NCBI GenBank assembly: GCA_000955785.1
Contig: JYOD01000017.1
Span: forward strand, 228,063-292,062
Direction of reading: 5' to 3'
From: Burkholderiaceae bacterium 16
GTDB lineage: Bacteria > Pseudomonadota > Gammaproteobacteria > Burkholderiales > Burkholderiaceae
DNA length: 64,000 bases
Part shown: positions 1-8,297 of the stretch, piece after piece
Layout of the letters: the number at the start of each line of letters is the position of its first letter
How positions within the stretch are numbered: position 1 is the stretch's first letter
Position numbers and translations under genes: made by a program
Notes under the pieces: model-generated
Told to the model about the DNA's origin: nothing
Database searches by the model: none
Seen by the model: only the letters and a program-made list of their open reading frames with translations

Positions 1-750
1 GATCAGTTCCGGACGGAGCAGAACTGGCTGCGCGGCCCCGGGCGTGGCACGAGCGCCGTAACGTACGTGCCGCCCTCGCCTGATCTGGTACCGCCGCTTA
101 TGGCCGAATGGATGAATTTCGCCAACGATGCCCCGTGCCAGGTCGACCCTATCATTGCGGCCAGCATCGCCTCGTTCGGATTCGTCTTCATTCACCCGTT
201 CATGGATGGTAACGGTAGGCTGTCCCGGTTCATGTTTCACAAGGCCCTGTGCATGTCAGGAAGGCTCGGCGGTGGCCTGCTGCTTCCGGTGTCGGTAGCG
301 ATGAAGCGCCACGAGGCCGAGTACCTGAAGGCGCTGCAGTCCTACTCGAAGCCGGCCCGGGAGCAGGTGAAAGTTGTGTGGATCGACGAAGGTGATTACA
401 CCTTCGAATTCAAGGGCGATGACGCGATCTTCCGTTACTGGGATGCCACCGAATGCGTCGAGTTCGGCTTCGCAATGGCTGCGCAGGCGCTCGACGTCGA
501 ACTGCGGCAAGAGACTGGATTCCTCGCGAAGTACGACGCGGCCCTGCGTCGTGTGAACGACCAGGTGGACATGGTCGGGAACGACTTGAGCACCCTGATC
601 GTCATTTGCCTGGACGCCGGCGGGACCATCTCCGGCAAGAAGCGCAAGCGCTATGTGAACAAAGTTCCCCAGGCGTATTTCCGAATCATCGAGGAAGCGG
701 TGCAAGAGGTGCTGGAGGACGCCGAGGGCGATTCCGACGACCGCGCCTAG
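1..750 (+). CDS. Fic-domain protein, 5'-truncated by window edge
   Basis: The frame is open from base 1, so the gene begins upstream of the window; a GTG at 67 is an internal codon. Visible residues carry the Fic active-site loop HPFMDGNGR (from base 193) followed by LSR, matching HPFx(D/E)GNGxxR. Fic enzymes usually transfer AMP from ATP to a target hydroxyl, with the loop His as general base. About 130 residues follow the Fic core and end in an acidic tail; I cannot assign that part. The inhibitory helix motif is not visible and may lie in the missing N-terminus. No antitoxin-like partner is seen downstream, so toxin versus regulatory Fic cannot be decided here. Confidence 0.85.
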   Translation, partial: DQFRTEQNWLRGPGRGTSAVTYVPPSPDLVPPLMAEWMNFANDAPCQVDPIIAASIASFGFVFIHPFMDGNGRLSRFMFHKALCMSGRLGGGLLLPVSVAMKRHEAEYLKALQSYSKPAREQVKVVWIDEGDYTFEFKGDDAIFRYWDATECVEFGFAMAAQALDVELRQETGFLAKYDAALRRVNDQVDMVGNDLSTLIVICLDAGGTISGKKRKRYVNKVPQAYFRIIEEAVQEVLEDAEGDSDDRA

Positions 751-1248
751 TTAAGGCGATGCGAGTTTGGGTCCTGGCCGCTTTTTTGCCTGGCGACGAG
801 GCGCCCCATACGGCCTGGTCACCTCTAACGGATCGCTTCGCGTCGCGCCGGGGTTATGGCCCGCCCTTGTGGGGCTCCGTACGGCTACGCTGAATTGTTG
901 TCTCGGCAGCGCTTTCATTGACAGGCATTCGGATATCGAACGCCGGGGCTTTGGTCCCGGGCCTGCTTCTGCCTGCCAGTTGCTGTCGTGCCGCAAAAAA
1001 TCTCGCCTCGTTTCCCGTGGCTCCTGGCCAAAGGGAGCGGCATCCGCTCGACAGCCAAAATAAAGGTAAATATCAATCCGGGAACGCCGTTATAGGGTTT
1101 GGGCTGGCAAGGTTGTCCCGTGATTGCATCCGCATCGGGCAGGAATCCCTGAGTATCGACGCTGGCCAAGTCAGATCGTATCGCCTGCAGTGTGATCCGA
1201 TGTGCCCAACAAGTACAACCTGGTAGGCCCGAACTCTTGCCTCTTGAA
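751..1248. other. Intergenic stretch without a supported gene
   Basis: About 500 bases between fic and yfiR. The first third carries a degenerate copy of the dispersed repeat described at 779-895. ORFs on both strands here lack family resemblance and initiation signals. The rest shows no recognisable RNA gene or clear promoter, although the yfiR promoter should be in its distal part. Confidence 0.5.
779..895 (+). repeat. Degenerate copy of the dispersed repeat (copy C)
   Basis: Shares the block GGCGCCCCATACGGCCTGGT with copy A (44371-44553), and downstream blocks around TCGCTTCGCRTCGC and ACGGCTAC-N2-GAAT in the same order and spacing. The hairpin that starts copies A and B has decayed to a T-run. 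It lies just 3' of the fic gene. Confidence 0.6.
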
Positions 1249-1824
1249 ATGGCTACCGCCCCGGCCAGTCCGTGTACCGGCCGGAGGCGCTTCTCTCCCT
1301 CTCGTTTCCTGCTGGCCCTGCTTGCCGCCATCCTGTGCGTGCAGTCGCAGGGGACCGCTGCGGACACGGCCCCGCAACGTTCCGAGGCGGTGGCACGGGT
1401 GGTATTCAGCCTGCTCGGCTATGCCCGCTGGCCCTCGGAGCGAGACGTCTTGCGCCTTTGCATAGACGGATCCGCCCGCTACGCCGCCAAACTTTCGGAA
1501 GGCGGGATCCTGGCGACCGGGCGCTCCGTGCAGGCCAGGCGCATCGAACTGCTGGAGGCCGGGATGACCACGGGCTGCGATTCCGTCTATCTGGGCGTCA
1601 TGACGGATGTCAGGCGCAAGAAGGTGGCAACGGAGCTGAGCGGGCGCCCCGTCCTCGTCATCACGGAGGAAGACTTCGAGTGCGAGGTCGGCAGCATGTT
1701 CTGCCTCAACGTCGCCGATGGCCGCGTTACGTTCCGCGTCAACCTGGATTCCGTTGCCCGTAGCGGGATTCACATCCATCCGGGCGTGCTGCAGCTCGGC
1801 CGCCGCCGGGGGCCGCCGTCATGA
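1249..1824 (+). CDS. yfiR: YfiR-family periplasmic repressor of a diguanylate cyclase
   Basis: 191 residues. The N-terminus is basic (GRRRF), followed by a hydrophobic segment ending near QGTAA: a signal peptide. In Pseudomonas, YfiR is a periplasmic protein that holds the inner-membrane cyclase YfiN (TpbB) inactive and responds to redox or envelope stress. Four cysteines remain in the mature part; the last pair (FEC and FCL) are seven residues apart, the spacing of the stabilising disulfide in Pseudomonas YfiR, and the earlier pair fits the redox-sensitive one. I chose ATG 1249; a longer frame starts at 1192 but would bury the signal peptide. It overlaps yfiN by four bases (ATGA), implying translational coupling. 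Confidence 0.8.
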   Translation: MATAPASPCTGRRRFSPSRFLLALLAAILCVQSQGTAADTAPQRSEAVARVVFSLLGYARWPSERDVLRLCIDGSARYAAKLSEGGILATGRSVQARRIELLEAGMTTGCDSVYLGVMTDVRRKKVATELSGRPVLVITEEDFECEVGSMFCLNVADGRVTFRVNLDSVARSGIHIHPGVLQLGRRRGPPS

Positions 1825-3095
1825 ACATGCCATCCCGGCCCGACGCAGCGGTATCGCGCCCGACGCTGTACAACACGCTGCGCCGCATCCACTTCGGCGT
1901 GGCGCTGATCGCGGTGTGCACGGCCGGCATCTCGCTGACCGCGCTCGGACTGGCGGCGCTGCGCGTGTATGCCGACCACAACCTGCACCTGGTGGCCCGC
2001 TCCGTCGCCTATACGCTGGAGGCGCCGGTGGTGTTCCGCGACCAGGCGGCCGCTAACGAGGCACTGGTGGCGATCGCCGCGGCGGAGGTGGCCGAGGCCA
2101 GCGTCTATGACAGGGACAACCGGCTGCTGGCCGAATGGCAGCGCCCGGAAGGTGCGCGGTTCTCCGGCCTGCAGCGCCTGGCAAGCCGCCTGATGGCGCT
2201 GGGCCCGGTGGAACAGGTGATCCTGCATGAAACGCAGCCGGTTGGCACCGTTCGGCTGACCGGCGATCCCGCCAACCTGCTGCGCTTCGTGCTGAGCGGC
2301 CTGCTCGGCTTGCTGGCTTGCCTGCTGCTCACCGCGGTCAGCGCGCACTATCTGTCGAGCCGCATGCTGGTCCACATCATCGAGCCGGTGCGCAACCTGA
2401 TGCACGTAGCCCACGCGGTGCGTTCGGAGCGTGCCTTCGACCAGCGTACGCCCCCGGCCCATATTGCCGAACTCCACGCGCTCGGCGAGGACTTCAACGG
2501 CCTGCTCGACGAGCTTGAGACCTGGCAGAACCAGCTCCAGCACGAGAACCGGTCGCTGGCACACCGCGCCAGCCACGATAGCCTGACCGGCCTGCTCAAC
2601 CGGGCGGCATTCGAGGACGCATTGCAGCGCACCGTGCGCCTTGCCACCGCCACGAAGACGCATGCGGGCGTGCTCTACCTGGATAGCGACGCGTTCAAGG
2701 AGATCAATGACAGCTTCGGCCACGCCGCGGGGGACGAAGTGCTGTTCGACATTGCGCAGCGCATCCGCTCCTGCGTGCGCGAGGGCGACGTGGTCGCGCG
2801 GCTGGGCGGGGACGAGTTCGCCGTACTGGTGACGGCGCTGCGCAAGCCGGCCGACATCATCCAGGTCGCGGAGCATATCCTGATTCGCATGCGGGATCCG
2901 GTTCAACTGTCGAGCGGAACCCGCATCGACGCGTCGCTGAGCATCGGCCTGTCCGTGTTTCCCGTGCACGCGCAAACGGCCGCCGCCTTGCTGCGGACCG
3001 CGGACGAGGCCATGTATCAGGCCAAGCGCAGATCGGGGGGGCGCTGGCAAAGCGCGGAACCGCGCCTGGCCACGGTGCAAACCGAACAGGCATAG
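1821..3095 (+). CDS. yfiN: YfiN/TpbB-like membrane diguanylate cyclase
   Basis: 424 residues: TM1 about 25-47, a periplasmic sensor segment of about 100 residues, TM2 about 155-177, HAMP about 180-235, and a GGDEF domain from about 250. GGDEF is intact at 329-333, and an RxxD product-inhibition site (REGD, 320-323) sits exactly five residues before it. The protein should therefore synthesise c-di-GMP from GTP and be feedback-inhibited. There is no EAL domain. It is coupled to yfiR by overlap and followed by yfiB, the standard YfiBNR order controlling biofilm versus motility. The small periplasmic region fits the CHASE8-type fold of YfiN, where YfiR binds. Confidence 0.88.
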   Translation: MNMPSRPDAAVSRPTLYNTLRRIHFGVALIAVCTAGISLTALGLAALRVYADHNLHLVARSVAYTLEAPVVFRDQAAANEALVAIAAAEVAEASVYDRDNRLLAEWQRPEGARFSGLQRLASRLMALGPVEQVILHETQPVGTVRLTGDPANLLRFVLSGLLGLLACLLLTAVSAHYLSSRMLVHIIEPVRNLMHVAHAVRSERAFDQRTPPAHIAELHALGEDFNGLLDELETWQNQLQHENRSLAHRASHDSLTGLLNRAAFEDALQRTVRLATATKTHAGVLYLDSDAFKEINDSFGHAAGDEVLFDIAQRIRSCVREGDVVARLGGDEFAVLVTALRKPADIIQVAEHILIRMRDPVQLSSGTRIDASLSIGLSVFPVHAQTAAALLRTADEAMYQAKRRSGGRWQSAEPRLATVQTEQA

Positions 3096-3150
3096 AAGAA
3101 AGAAAACCGAAGCGGATGCGGAAACGGAAACGGAAACAGGAGTATCCATC

Positions 3151-3657
3151 GTGTTATCGAACTTGCGAGGCATCGGCGGTCGGGGCATGGCTGCCGCCCT
3201 GATCGCCATGACGCTCACCCTGGGCGCCTGCCAGACCGTGCCCGCCGCCGGACTCTCCGGCACGCAAGTCGACGCGCTGCAGCAGCAGGGTTTCAAACTG
3301 ACCGAAAACGGTTGGGAACTGGGCCTGTCCGAGAAGGTTCTCTTCGGCTTGAACGAGGATGTCATCAGCGGCGACCGGCAAGTGGCCGTGCAACGGATAG
3401 GACTGGCGCTGACGGGCGCGGGCATCGATCAGGTCAGGCTGGATGGCCATACGGACGATTCCGGCTCGGCCGACTATAACCAGCAACTGTCGGTGCGGCG
3501 CGCGGAGGCGGTGGCCAAGGTGTTCGCCACGGCGGGATTCCTGCCTGGGCAGATCGAGGTGCGAGGGCTGGGAAAGAGCAAGCCGGTGGCGGACAACCGC
3601 ACGGCGGCCGGCCGCGCGGAGAATCGGCGGGTGGCTATCGTGGTGACGATTGATTAG
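3151..3657 (+). CDS. yfiB: YfiB-like OmpA-family lipoprotein
   Basis: 168 residues with a GTG start. A hydrophobic leader ends in the lipobox LGAC, so the mature protein begins at the lipidated Cys and should sit in the outer membrane. The C-terminal half is an OmpA/peptidoglycan-binding domain (DGHTDDSGS, then SVRRAEAV, and NRRVAI at the end). In the YfiBNR system YfiB sequesters YfiR and so releases YfiN under envelope stress. It follows yfiN after 55 bases that include a purine-rich GGAAAC-type tandem and AGGAG before the start. Length and domain order fit the family. Confidence 0.82.
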   Translation: MLSNLRGIGGRGMAAALIAMTLTLGACQTVPAAGLSGTQVDALQQQGFKLTENGWELGLSEKVLFGLNEDVISGDRQVAVQRIGLALTGAGIDQVRLDGHTDDSGSADYNQQLSVRRAEAVAKVFATAGFLPGQIEVRGLGKSKPVADNRTAAGRAENRRVAIVVTID

Positions 3658-3742
3658 CCGATCGATTCGTCGATTGATTTGTAAATAGAGAGAGCTTTCC
3701 TTGCGCCTGATCATGCGATCGGCGCGAGCCGGACCCGTGATG

Positions 3743-3769
3743 CCGCGCCGGCTCCCGCTGCCGGCGCGG
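3743..3769. terminator. Hairpin between convergent yfiB and leucine dehydrogenase
   Basis: Perfect 10-bp inverted repeat, CCGCGCCGGC and GCCGGCGCGG, with a 7-base loop, lying between two convergent genes. No T-tract follows on either side, so it may work with Rho or only block 3' exonucleases. Confidence 0.4.
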
Positions 3770-3788
3770 ACTCTCGCAACGGCGAGGG

Positions 3789-4868
3789 CTAGCGCACGCC
3801 CCGTGCGAGCTTCTCCTGCGCCCAGCTGACCGCCTCGCGCGCGGGCGCCAGGCCGGTCTTCTCCACGCGCTGTGCCAGCTCGAACACGCGCTCGCGAATA
3901 TGGGCCACCTCGGCCAGCACCGCGGCTTCATCGGCGCCGCCGAGATACTCGCGGGCGCAGCTGATGATGCCGCCGGCATTGATCAGGAAATCGGGAGCAT
4001 AGAAGATTCCGCGGCGCTGCAGGGTGTCGCCTTCATCCAGCGAGGCCAACTGGTTGTTGGCGCCGCCTGCGATGATCTTGAACTGGCACTGCTCGGCAAC
4101 CGCCGGGGTGATCACGGCACCGAGCGCGCAGGGCGCGAAAACATCGGCGGCGACGCTGGTGATGGCGGTTGTCGGCACGGCATGCGCGCCAAACTGCTCG
4201 CGCGCCTGCTCCGCCCTGGCGCCGTTGATGTCGGCCACGATCAGTCTGGCGCCGGCTTCATGCAGCCGGCGGCACAGGTCCCAGCCGACCGAGCCAAGCC
4301 CTTGCACGGCGACGGTCACGCCTTGCAGGGTGTTGCGGTCGAGCACATAGCGCACAGCGGCTTCGATGCCGACGAACACGCCATAGGCGGTCTTGGGCGA
4401 GGGGTTGCCGCCGAAAGTGCCTTCGCGCGGCATGCCGCTGATGTAGCGGGTCTGCGTGCGGGCGGCGACCATGTCCTCCACCGTAGTGCCGACGTCTTCG
4501 GCAGTGATGTAGCTGCCGTCCAGCGATTCGACCAGCCGGCCGAAGGCGCGGAAGAGCTGGACGCGGTCATGCTGCGCCGGGGTGCGCAGGATGACGGCCT
4601 TGCCGCCGCCGAAGGGCAGGTCGGCGAGCGCGTTCTTGTAGGCCATGCCTTGCGACAGGCGCAGGGCGTCGGTCAGGGCATCGCTCTCGGCGGGATAAGT
4701 CCAGTAGCGGCAGCCGCCGAAAGCGGGGCCAAGGCTGGTGCTATAGATGGCGATGATGGCCTGCAGGCCGGATTCGGGGTCGGTGGCGAGCGTGACGCGC
4801 TCGTGGGTCGGGCCTTCGCCAGTGCCGAACAGGCGGCCGGCGGCCTCTGGGGTGGTGCGTTCAGTCAA
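3789..4868 (-). CDS. Leu/Phe/Val-type NAD-dependent amino-acid dehydrogenase
   Basis: 359 residues from a TTG start at 4868, chosen because GGAGAA lies six bases upstream and the length then equals that of leucine dehydrogenases. The frame extends to 5075, but that part has no family resemblance. The family oxidatively deaminates branched-chain or aromatic L-amino acids to 2-oxoacids with NAD+. Seen: the substrate-side segment GGCRYW, GMAYKNA and LPFGGGKAV (catalytic lysines), TAEDVGTT, and the dinucleotide motif GLGSVG. Substrate specificity (Leu, Val or Phe) cannot be read with certainty. It is monocistronic and divergent from the UspA gene. Confidence 0.85.
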   Translation of the reverse strand: MTERTTPEAAGRLFGTGEGPTHERVTLATDPESGLQAIIAIYSTSLGPAFGGCRYWTYPAESDALTDALRLSQGMAYKNALADLPFGGGKAVILRTPAQHDRVQLFRAFGRLVESLDGSYITAEDVGTTVEDMVAARTQTRYISGMPREGTFGGNPSPKTAYGVFVGIEAAVRYVLDRNTLQGVTVAVQGLGSVGWDLCRRLHEAGARLIVADINGARAEQAREQFGAHAVPTTAITSVAADVFAPCALGAVITPAVAEQCQFKIIAGGANNQLASLDEGDTLQRRGIFYAPDFLINAGGIISCAREYLGGADEAAVLAEVAHIRERVFELAQRVEKTGLAPAREAVSWAQEKLARGVR

Positions 4869-5214
4869 AGCGTCTTCTCCATGAAGATTGGGAATGCAAA
4901 GGGGTAGCTTCGCTTTCCTGGTGCGCCGCATTGGGTGGCAAGGCGGTGCAATGGCGACGGCGGCCGGGCCGGCTGCCGTCAATAAGGCCGGGCTGCCATT
5001 GTGTGGCTGCCCGGCCTCGGGTAAACGCTTGGTGCCGCGCACTGGCGCGGAACCGGTGCTGGATCTTACCGGCAAATCGCGGCTGGATGAAGAGGGCGGT
5101 GTGTGCGCGGCACCGCGACACCTATACTTGGAGTGAGGTAATCCTCAACCCCGAGCGATGGGCGAGGAGGAATCTACCCGGTGGCCTCCGCCCCTCGCGT
5201 GCAAGGAGGAAGCC
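4869..5214. other. Divergent intergenic region, leucine dehydrogenase / UspA
   Basis: 346 bases without a supported gene. A TATACT (5123-5128) could be the -10 element of the uspA promoter, but no convincing -35 element is present 16-18 bases upstream. Nothing else is recognised. Confidence 0.35.
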
Positions 5215-5652
5215 ATGTTCCAGCATCTGCTGCTACCCGTCGACGGCTCGCCACTGTCCGAATCCGCTTTCAGGAAGGCGCTGGTGTTTGCCCGCGAGGC
5301 GCGAGCCCGGGTCACTCTGATCCGTGTGATCCCGGATTTCCATGTCTATACGTATCAGGTGGAGATGCTGGCCAATACCCGTGCGCAGTTCGAGCGGGAG
5401 GCCACCAGCAACGTGGCGGACTATTTGAAGACCCTGGCTGCCGAAGCCGAGGCGGCGGGCGTGTCTTGCGAGACCCTTGGCGTGATGCAGGACCACCCGT
5501 ATCAGGCGATCATCCAGGCTGCCCAGGACAAGGGCTGCGACCTGATCGTGATGGCCTCGCACGGGCGCCGCGGCGTGCAGGGCGTGCTGATCGGCAGCGA
5601 GACCAACAAGGTGCTGACGCATAGCAATATCCCAGTGCTGGTGTATCGCTAG
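5215..5652 (+). CDS. Universal stress protein, UspA family
   Basis: 145 residues, the usual single-domain Usp length. Start ATG 5215 has AAGGAGG five bases upstream; a longer frame from 5158 lacks this. The N-terminal strand reads LLLPVDGS with the ATP-contacting Asp. The C-terminal SHG followed by nine residues and GS matches the nucleotide-binding loop of ATP-binding Usps, although the first Gly of that motif is Ala. Such proteins are cytoplasmic and induced by starvation, oxygen limitation or respiratory stress. It stands alone between two minus-strand units. Confidence 0.88.
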   Translation: MFQHLLLPVDGSPLSESAFRKALVFAREARARVTLIRVIPDFHVYTYQVEMLANTRAQFEREATSNVADYLKTLAAEAEAAGVSCETLGVMQDHPYQAIIQAAQDKGCDLIVMASHGRRGVQGVLIGSETNKVLTHSNIPVLVYR

Positions 5653-5707
5653 CGGCACTTGAGCGGGGGTGCCGACAGGGCCGGCATGCGCATGCGCTCT
5701 CGCTCTT

Positions 5708-6763
5708 CTAGGCGGGAACGGTGGCCGTCTGACTCGATCCCGTCCAGTCCAGCACCACCTTGCCGCTATTGCCCGACAGCATGGCGGCAAAACCGGCTTC
5801 GAAGTCGCCGACGCTGTAGCGATGGGTGATCATGGGCGTCAGGTCGAGGCCGCTTTGCAGCATGGCGACCATCTTGTACCAGGTCTCGAACATCTCGCGG
5901 CCGTAAATCCCCTTGATCTCCAGCCCCTTGAAAATCACCTGGTTCCAGTCGATCGCCATCTTCGACGGTGGAATGCCGAGCATGGCGATCTTGCCGCCGT
6001 GGTTCATGTGCTCGAGCATGGTGGCGAAGGCGGTCGGCACGCCGGACATCTCCATGCCCACATCGAAGCCTTCCGTCATTTGCAGCTCGGCGGCCACGTC
6101 TTTCAGGTTCTCGTGCTGCACGTTGACGGCGCGGTTGGCGCCCATCCTGCGCGCTAGCGCGAGACGGTAGTCGTTGACGTCGGTGATCACCACATTGCGC
6201 GCGCCCACATGGCGCGCGATGGCGGCGGCCATGATGCCGATGGGGCCGGCGCCGGTGATCAGCACGTCCTCGCCCACCAGGTTGAAAGACAGCGCGGTAT
6301 GGGTGGCGTTGCCGAAAGGATCGAAGATGGCGGCGATCTCGTCCGGGATGTCGTCGGGAATGCGGAAGGCGTTAAAGGCCGGAATCACCAGATACTCGGC
6401 GAACGCGCCGGGCCGGTTCACGCCCACGCCCACCGAATTGCGGCACAGGTGGCGGCGCCCGGCGCGGCAGTTGCGGCAAAAGCCGCAGGTGATGTGCCCT
6501 TCGCCGGACACGCGGTCGCCGATTTCCAGCCCGCGTACCTCCTGCCCGATGGCGACGATCTCGCCGACGTACTCGTGCCCCACCTGCATCGGCACGGGGA
6601 TGGTGTTCTGCGCCCACTCGTCCCATTTCCAGATGTGGATGTCGGTGCCGCAGATGGCGGTCTGGTGGATGCGGATCATCACATCGTTGTGGCCGACATC
6701 CGGCTCGGGCACCTCGGTCATGGTCAGGCCGGGCGCGCGTTCAAGTTTGGCGAGGGCTTTCAT
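5708..6763 (-). CDS. tdh: L-threonine 3-dehydrogenase
   Basis: 351 residues, a zinc medium-chain dehydrogenase that oxidises L-threonine to 2-amino-3-oxobutyrate with NAD+. Seen: catalytic zinc Cys38 in [19 protein letters not shown] with the second ligand region, the four-Cys structural zinc site (CGFCRNC and HLC), and the Rossmann motif GAGPIG. Length and residue numbering match E. coli Tdh. It lies 21 bases downstream of kbl on the same strand, so the two enzymes of the threonine-to-glycine route are co-transcribed and the unstable intermediate can pass from one to the other. Confidence 0.95.
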   Translation of the reverse strand: MKALAKLERAPGLTMTEVPEPDVGHNDVMIRIHQTAICGTDIHIWKWDEWAQNTIPVPMQVGHEYVGEIVAIGQEVRGLEIGDRVSGEGHITCGFCRNCRAGRRHLCRNSVGVGVNRPGAFAEYLVIPAFNAFRIPDDIPDEIAAIFDPFGNATHTALSFNLVGEDVLITGAGPIGIMAAAIARHVGARNVVITDVNDYRLALARRMGANRAVNVQHENLKDVAAELQMTEGFDVGMEMSGVPTAFATMLEHMNHGGKIAMLGIPPSKMAIDWNQVIFKGLEIKGIYGREMFETWYKMVAMLQSGLDLTPMITHRYSVGDFEAGFAAMLSGNSGKVVLDWTGSSQTATVPA

Positions 6764-6784
6764 GGGGAGCCTCCTGCACGAAGC

Positions 6785-7987
6785 TTAGGCGATAGCGCCG
6801 AACTTGCGGCCGACCTTTGCAAATGCGGCAACGGCCCGCTCGATCTGCTCCGCCGTGTGCGCGGCACTCATCTGCGTGCGGATCCGCGCCCGGCCCTTGG
6901 GCACCACCGGGAAAGAGAACCCGACCACATACACATGCTCTGTCAGCAATGCGTCCGCCATGCCGGAGGCCAGCGCGGCATCGCCCAGCATCACCGGGAT
7001 GATGGGATGCTCGCCGGGCACCAGCGTAAAGCCCAGCGCCGTCATTTCGCGGCGGAAATGTTCGCCGTTCTCGCGCACGCGGGCGCGCAGCGCGGCGCCT
7101 TCCTCGCTGGCCAGCAGCTCCAGCACTTTCAGCGTGGCGGCGCAGATGCTCGGCGCGAGCGAGTTGGAGAAGAGATACGGGCGCGAGCGCTGCCGCAACA
7201 ACTCCACGATTTCCCGGTGCGCGGCCACGTAGCCGCCGGAGGCCCCGCCCAGCGCCTTGCCCAGCGTACCGGTGATGATGTCCACGCGGCCCTCCACGCC
7301 GCATAGCTCCGGCGTGCCGCGCCCGTGCTCGCCGACAAAGCCGACCGCGTGCGAGTCATCCACCATCACCAGCGCGCCGTAGCGGTCCGCCAGGTCGCAA
7401 ATGGATTTGAGATCGGCAATGATGCCGTCCATCGAGAACACACCATCGGTGGCGATCAGCTTGAAGCGCGCGCCGGCGGCATGCGCCTCGCGCAGCCGCG
7501 CCTCCAGGTCGCCCATATCGTTGTTGCGGTAACGGTACCGCTTTGCCTTGCACAGTCGCACGCCGTCGATGATGCTGGCATGGTTCAGTTCGTCGCTGAT
7601 CACCGCATCCTGGTCGTCGAGGAGCGTCTCGAACAACCCGCCGTTGGCATCGAAGCAGCTCGAATACAGGATGCTGTCGCCGGTGTGAAGGAACTTGGCG
7701 AGCACCGCCTCCAGCGTCTTGTGGACCGAGTGCGTGCCGCAGATGAAGCGCACCGACGCCATGCCGAAGCCATCCTGCTCCAGGCCGCGCCGCGCCGCGT
7801 CGATCAGGCGGCGATCGTCGGCCAGGCCCAGGTAGTTGTTGGCGCAGAAGTTCAGCACATGCTCGCCGCCCGCGAGCCGGATGTCGGCTGCCTGCGGGCT
7901 GGCAATGACGCGCTCGGCTTTGTGAAAGCCATCGGCGCGGATGGTGTCTAGCGTATCGCGGAGGTGGGAGAGATAGCGGTCGCGCAT
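6785..7987 (-). CDS. kbl: 2-amino-3-ketobutyrate CoA ligase (glycine C-acetyltransferase)
   Basis: 400 residues, start ATG 7987 preceded by AGGGGC; the longer frame to 8218 adds an unrelated leader. PLP-dependent alpha-oxoamine synthase family enzyme cleaving 2-amino-3-oxobutyrate with CoA to glycine and acetyl-CoA. Seen: NYLGLADD near the N-terminus, the glycine-rich [20 protein letters not shown], and the PLP lysine in GTLGKALGG. It is the first gene of the kbl-tdh pair and is divergent from the ABC importer at 8298. Confidence 0.95.
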   Translation of the reverse strand: MRDRYLSHLRDTLDTIRADGFHKAERVIASPQAADIRLAGGEHVLNFCANNYLGLADDRRLIDAARRGLEQDGFGMASVRFICGTHSVHKTLEAVLAKFLHTGDSILYSSCFDANGGLFETLLDDQDAVISDELNHASIIDGVRLCKAKRYRYRNNDMGDLEARLREAHAAGARFKLIATDGVFSMDGIIADLKSICDLADRYGALVMVDDSHAVGFVGEHGRGTPELCGVEGRVDIITGTLGKALGGASGGYVAAHREIVELLRQRSRPYLFSNSLAPSICAATLKVLELLASEEGAALRARVRENGEHFRREMTALGFTLVPGEHPIIPVMLGDAALASGMADALLTEHVYVVGFSFPVVPKGRARIRTQMSAAHTAEQIERAVAAFAKVGRKFGAIA

Positions 7988-8297
7988 GGGAAGCCCCTGG
8001 CTGGGTTGTTGGGCGGCGTGGCTGGCGCCAGCCTCCATGGTATGGCGAAAGCCGGAGGAATACCGGTTTGCGATGCGCGTGTTTTGTGCTGCGCTGCGCA
8101 AGTGGCGGCCGGCGCGGGCTACCGATGCTGCTATGCGGCAGAGACCCGGCCAGTCCCTGAATCTGGATACTAAACCCAATGAAATCAAGCCTTTGTCTCT
8201 TTTCCTTGGGTTCGCCAACTCCTATCCTTAAGTCAGGTTGCGCATGCCACCGCGATCGGCGCGCATGCCGGCTAACGGCTTGCTTGCGGAGGCGGCC
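7988..8297. other. Divergent intergenic region, kbl / ABC importer
   Basis: 310 bases between two divergent operons. The upstream ORF extensions on both strands lack homology. Both promoters must be here, but I find no convincing -35/-10 pair or riboswitch-like structure by eye. Confidence 0.3.

Noticed and set aside
1770..3425. 551-codon open frame on the minus strand
   Set aside because: It lies antisense to yfiN and yfiB, has Arg/His/Gln-rich composition typical of a GC-rich shadow frame, and no domain.
7988..8297. Glycine or threonine riboswitch ahead of kbl
   Set aside because: No paired aptamer-like elements or expression-platform hairpin were seen on the minus strand.
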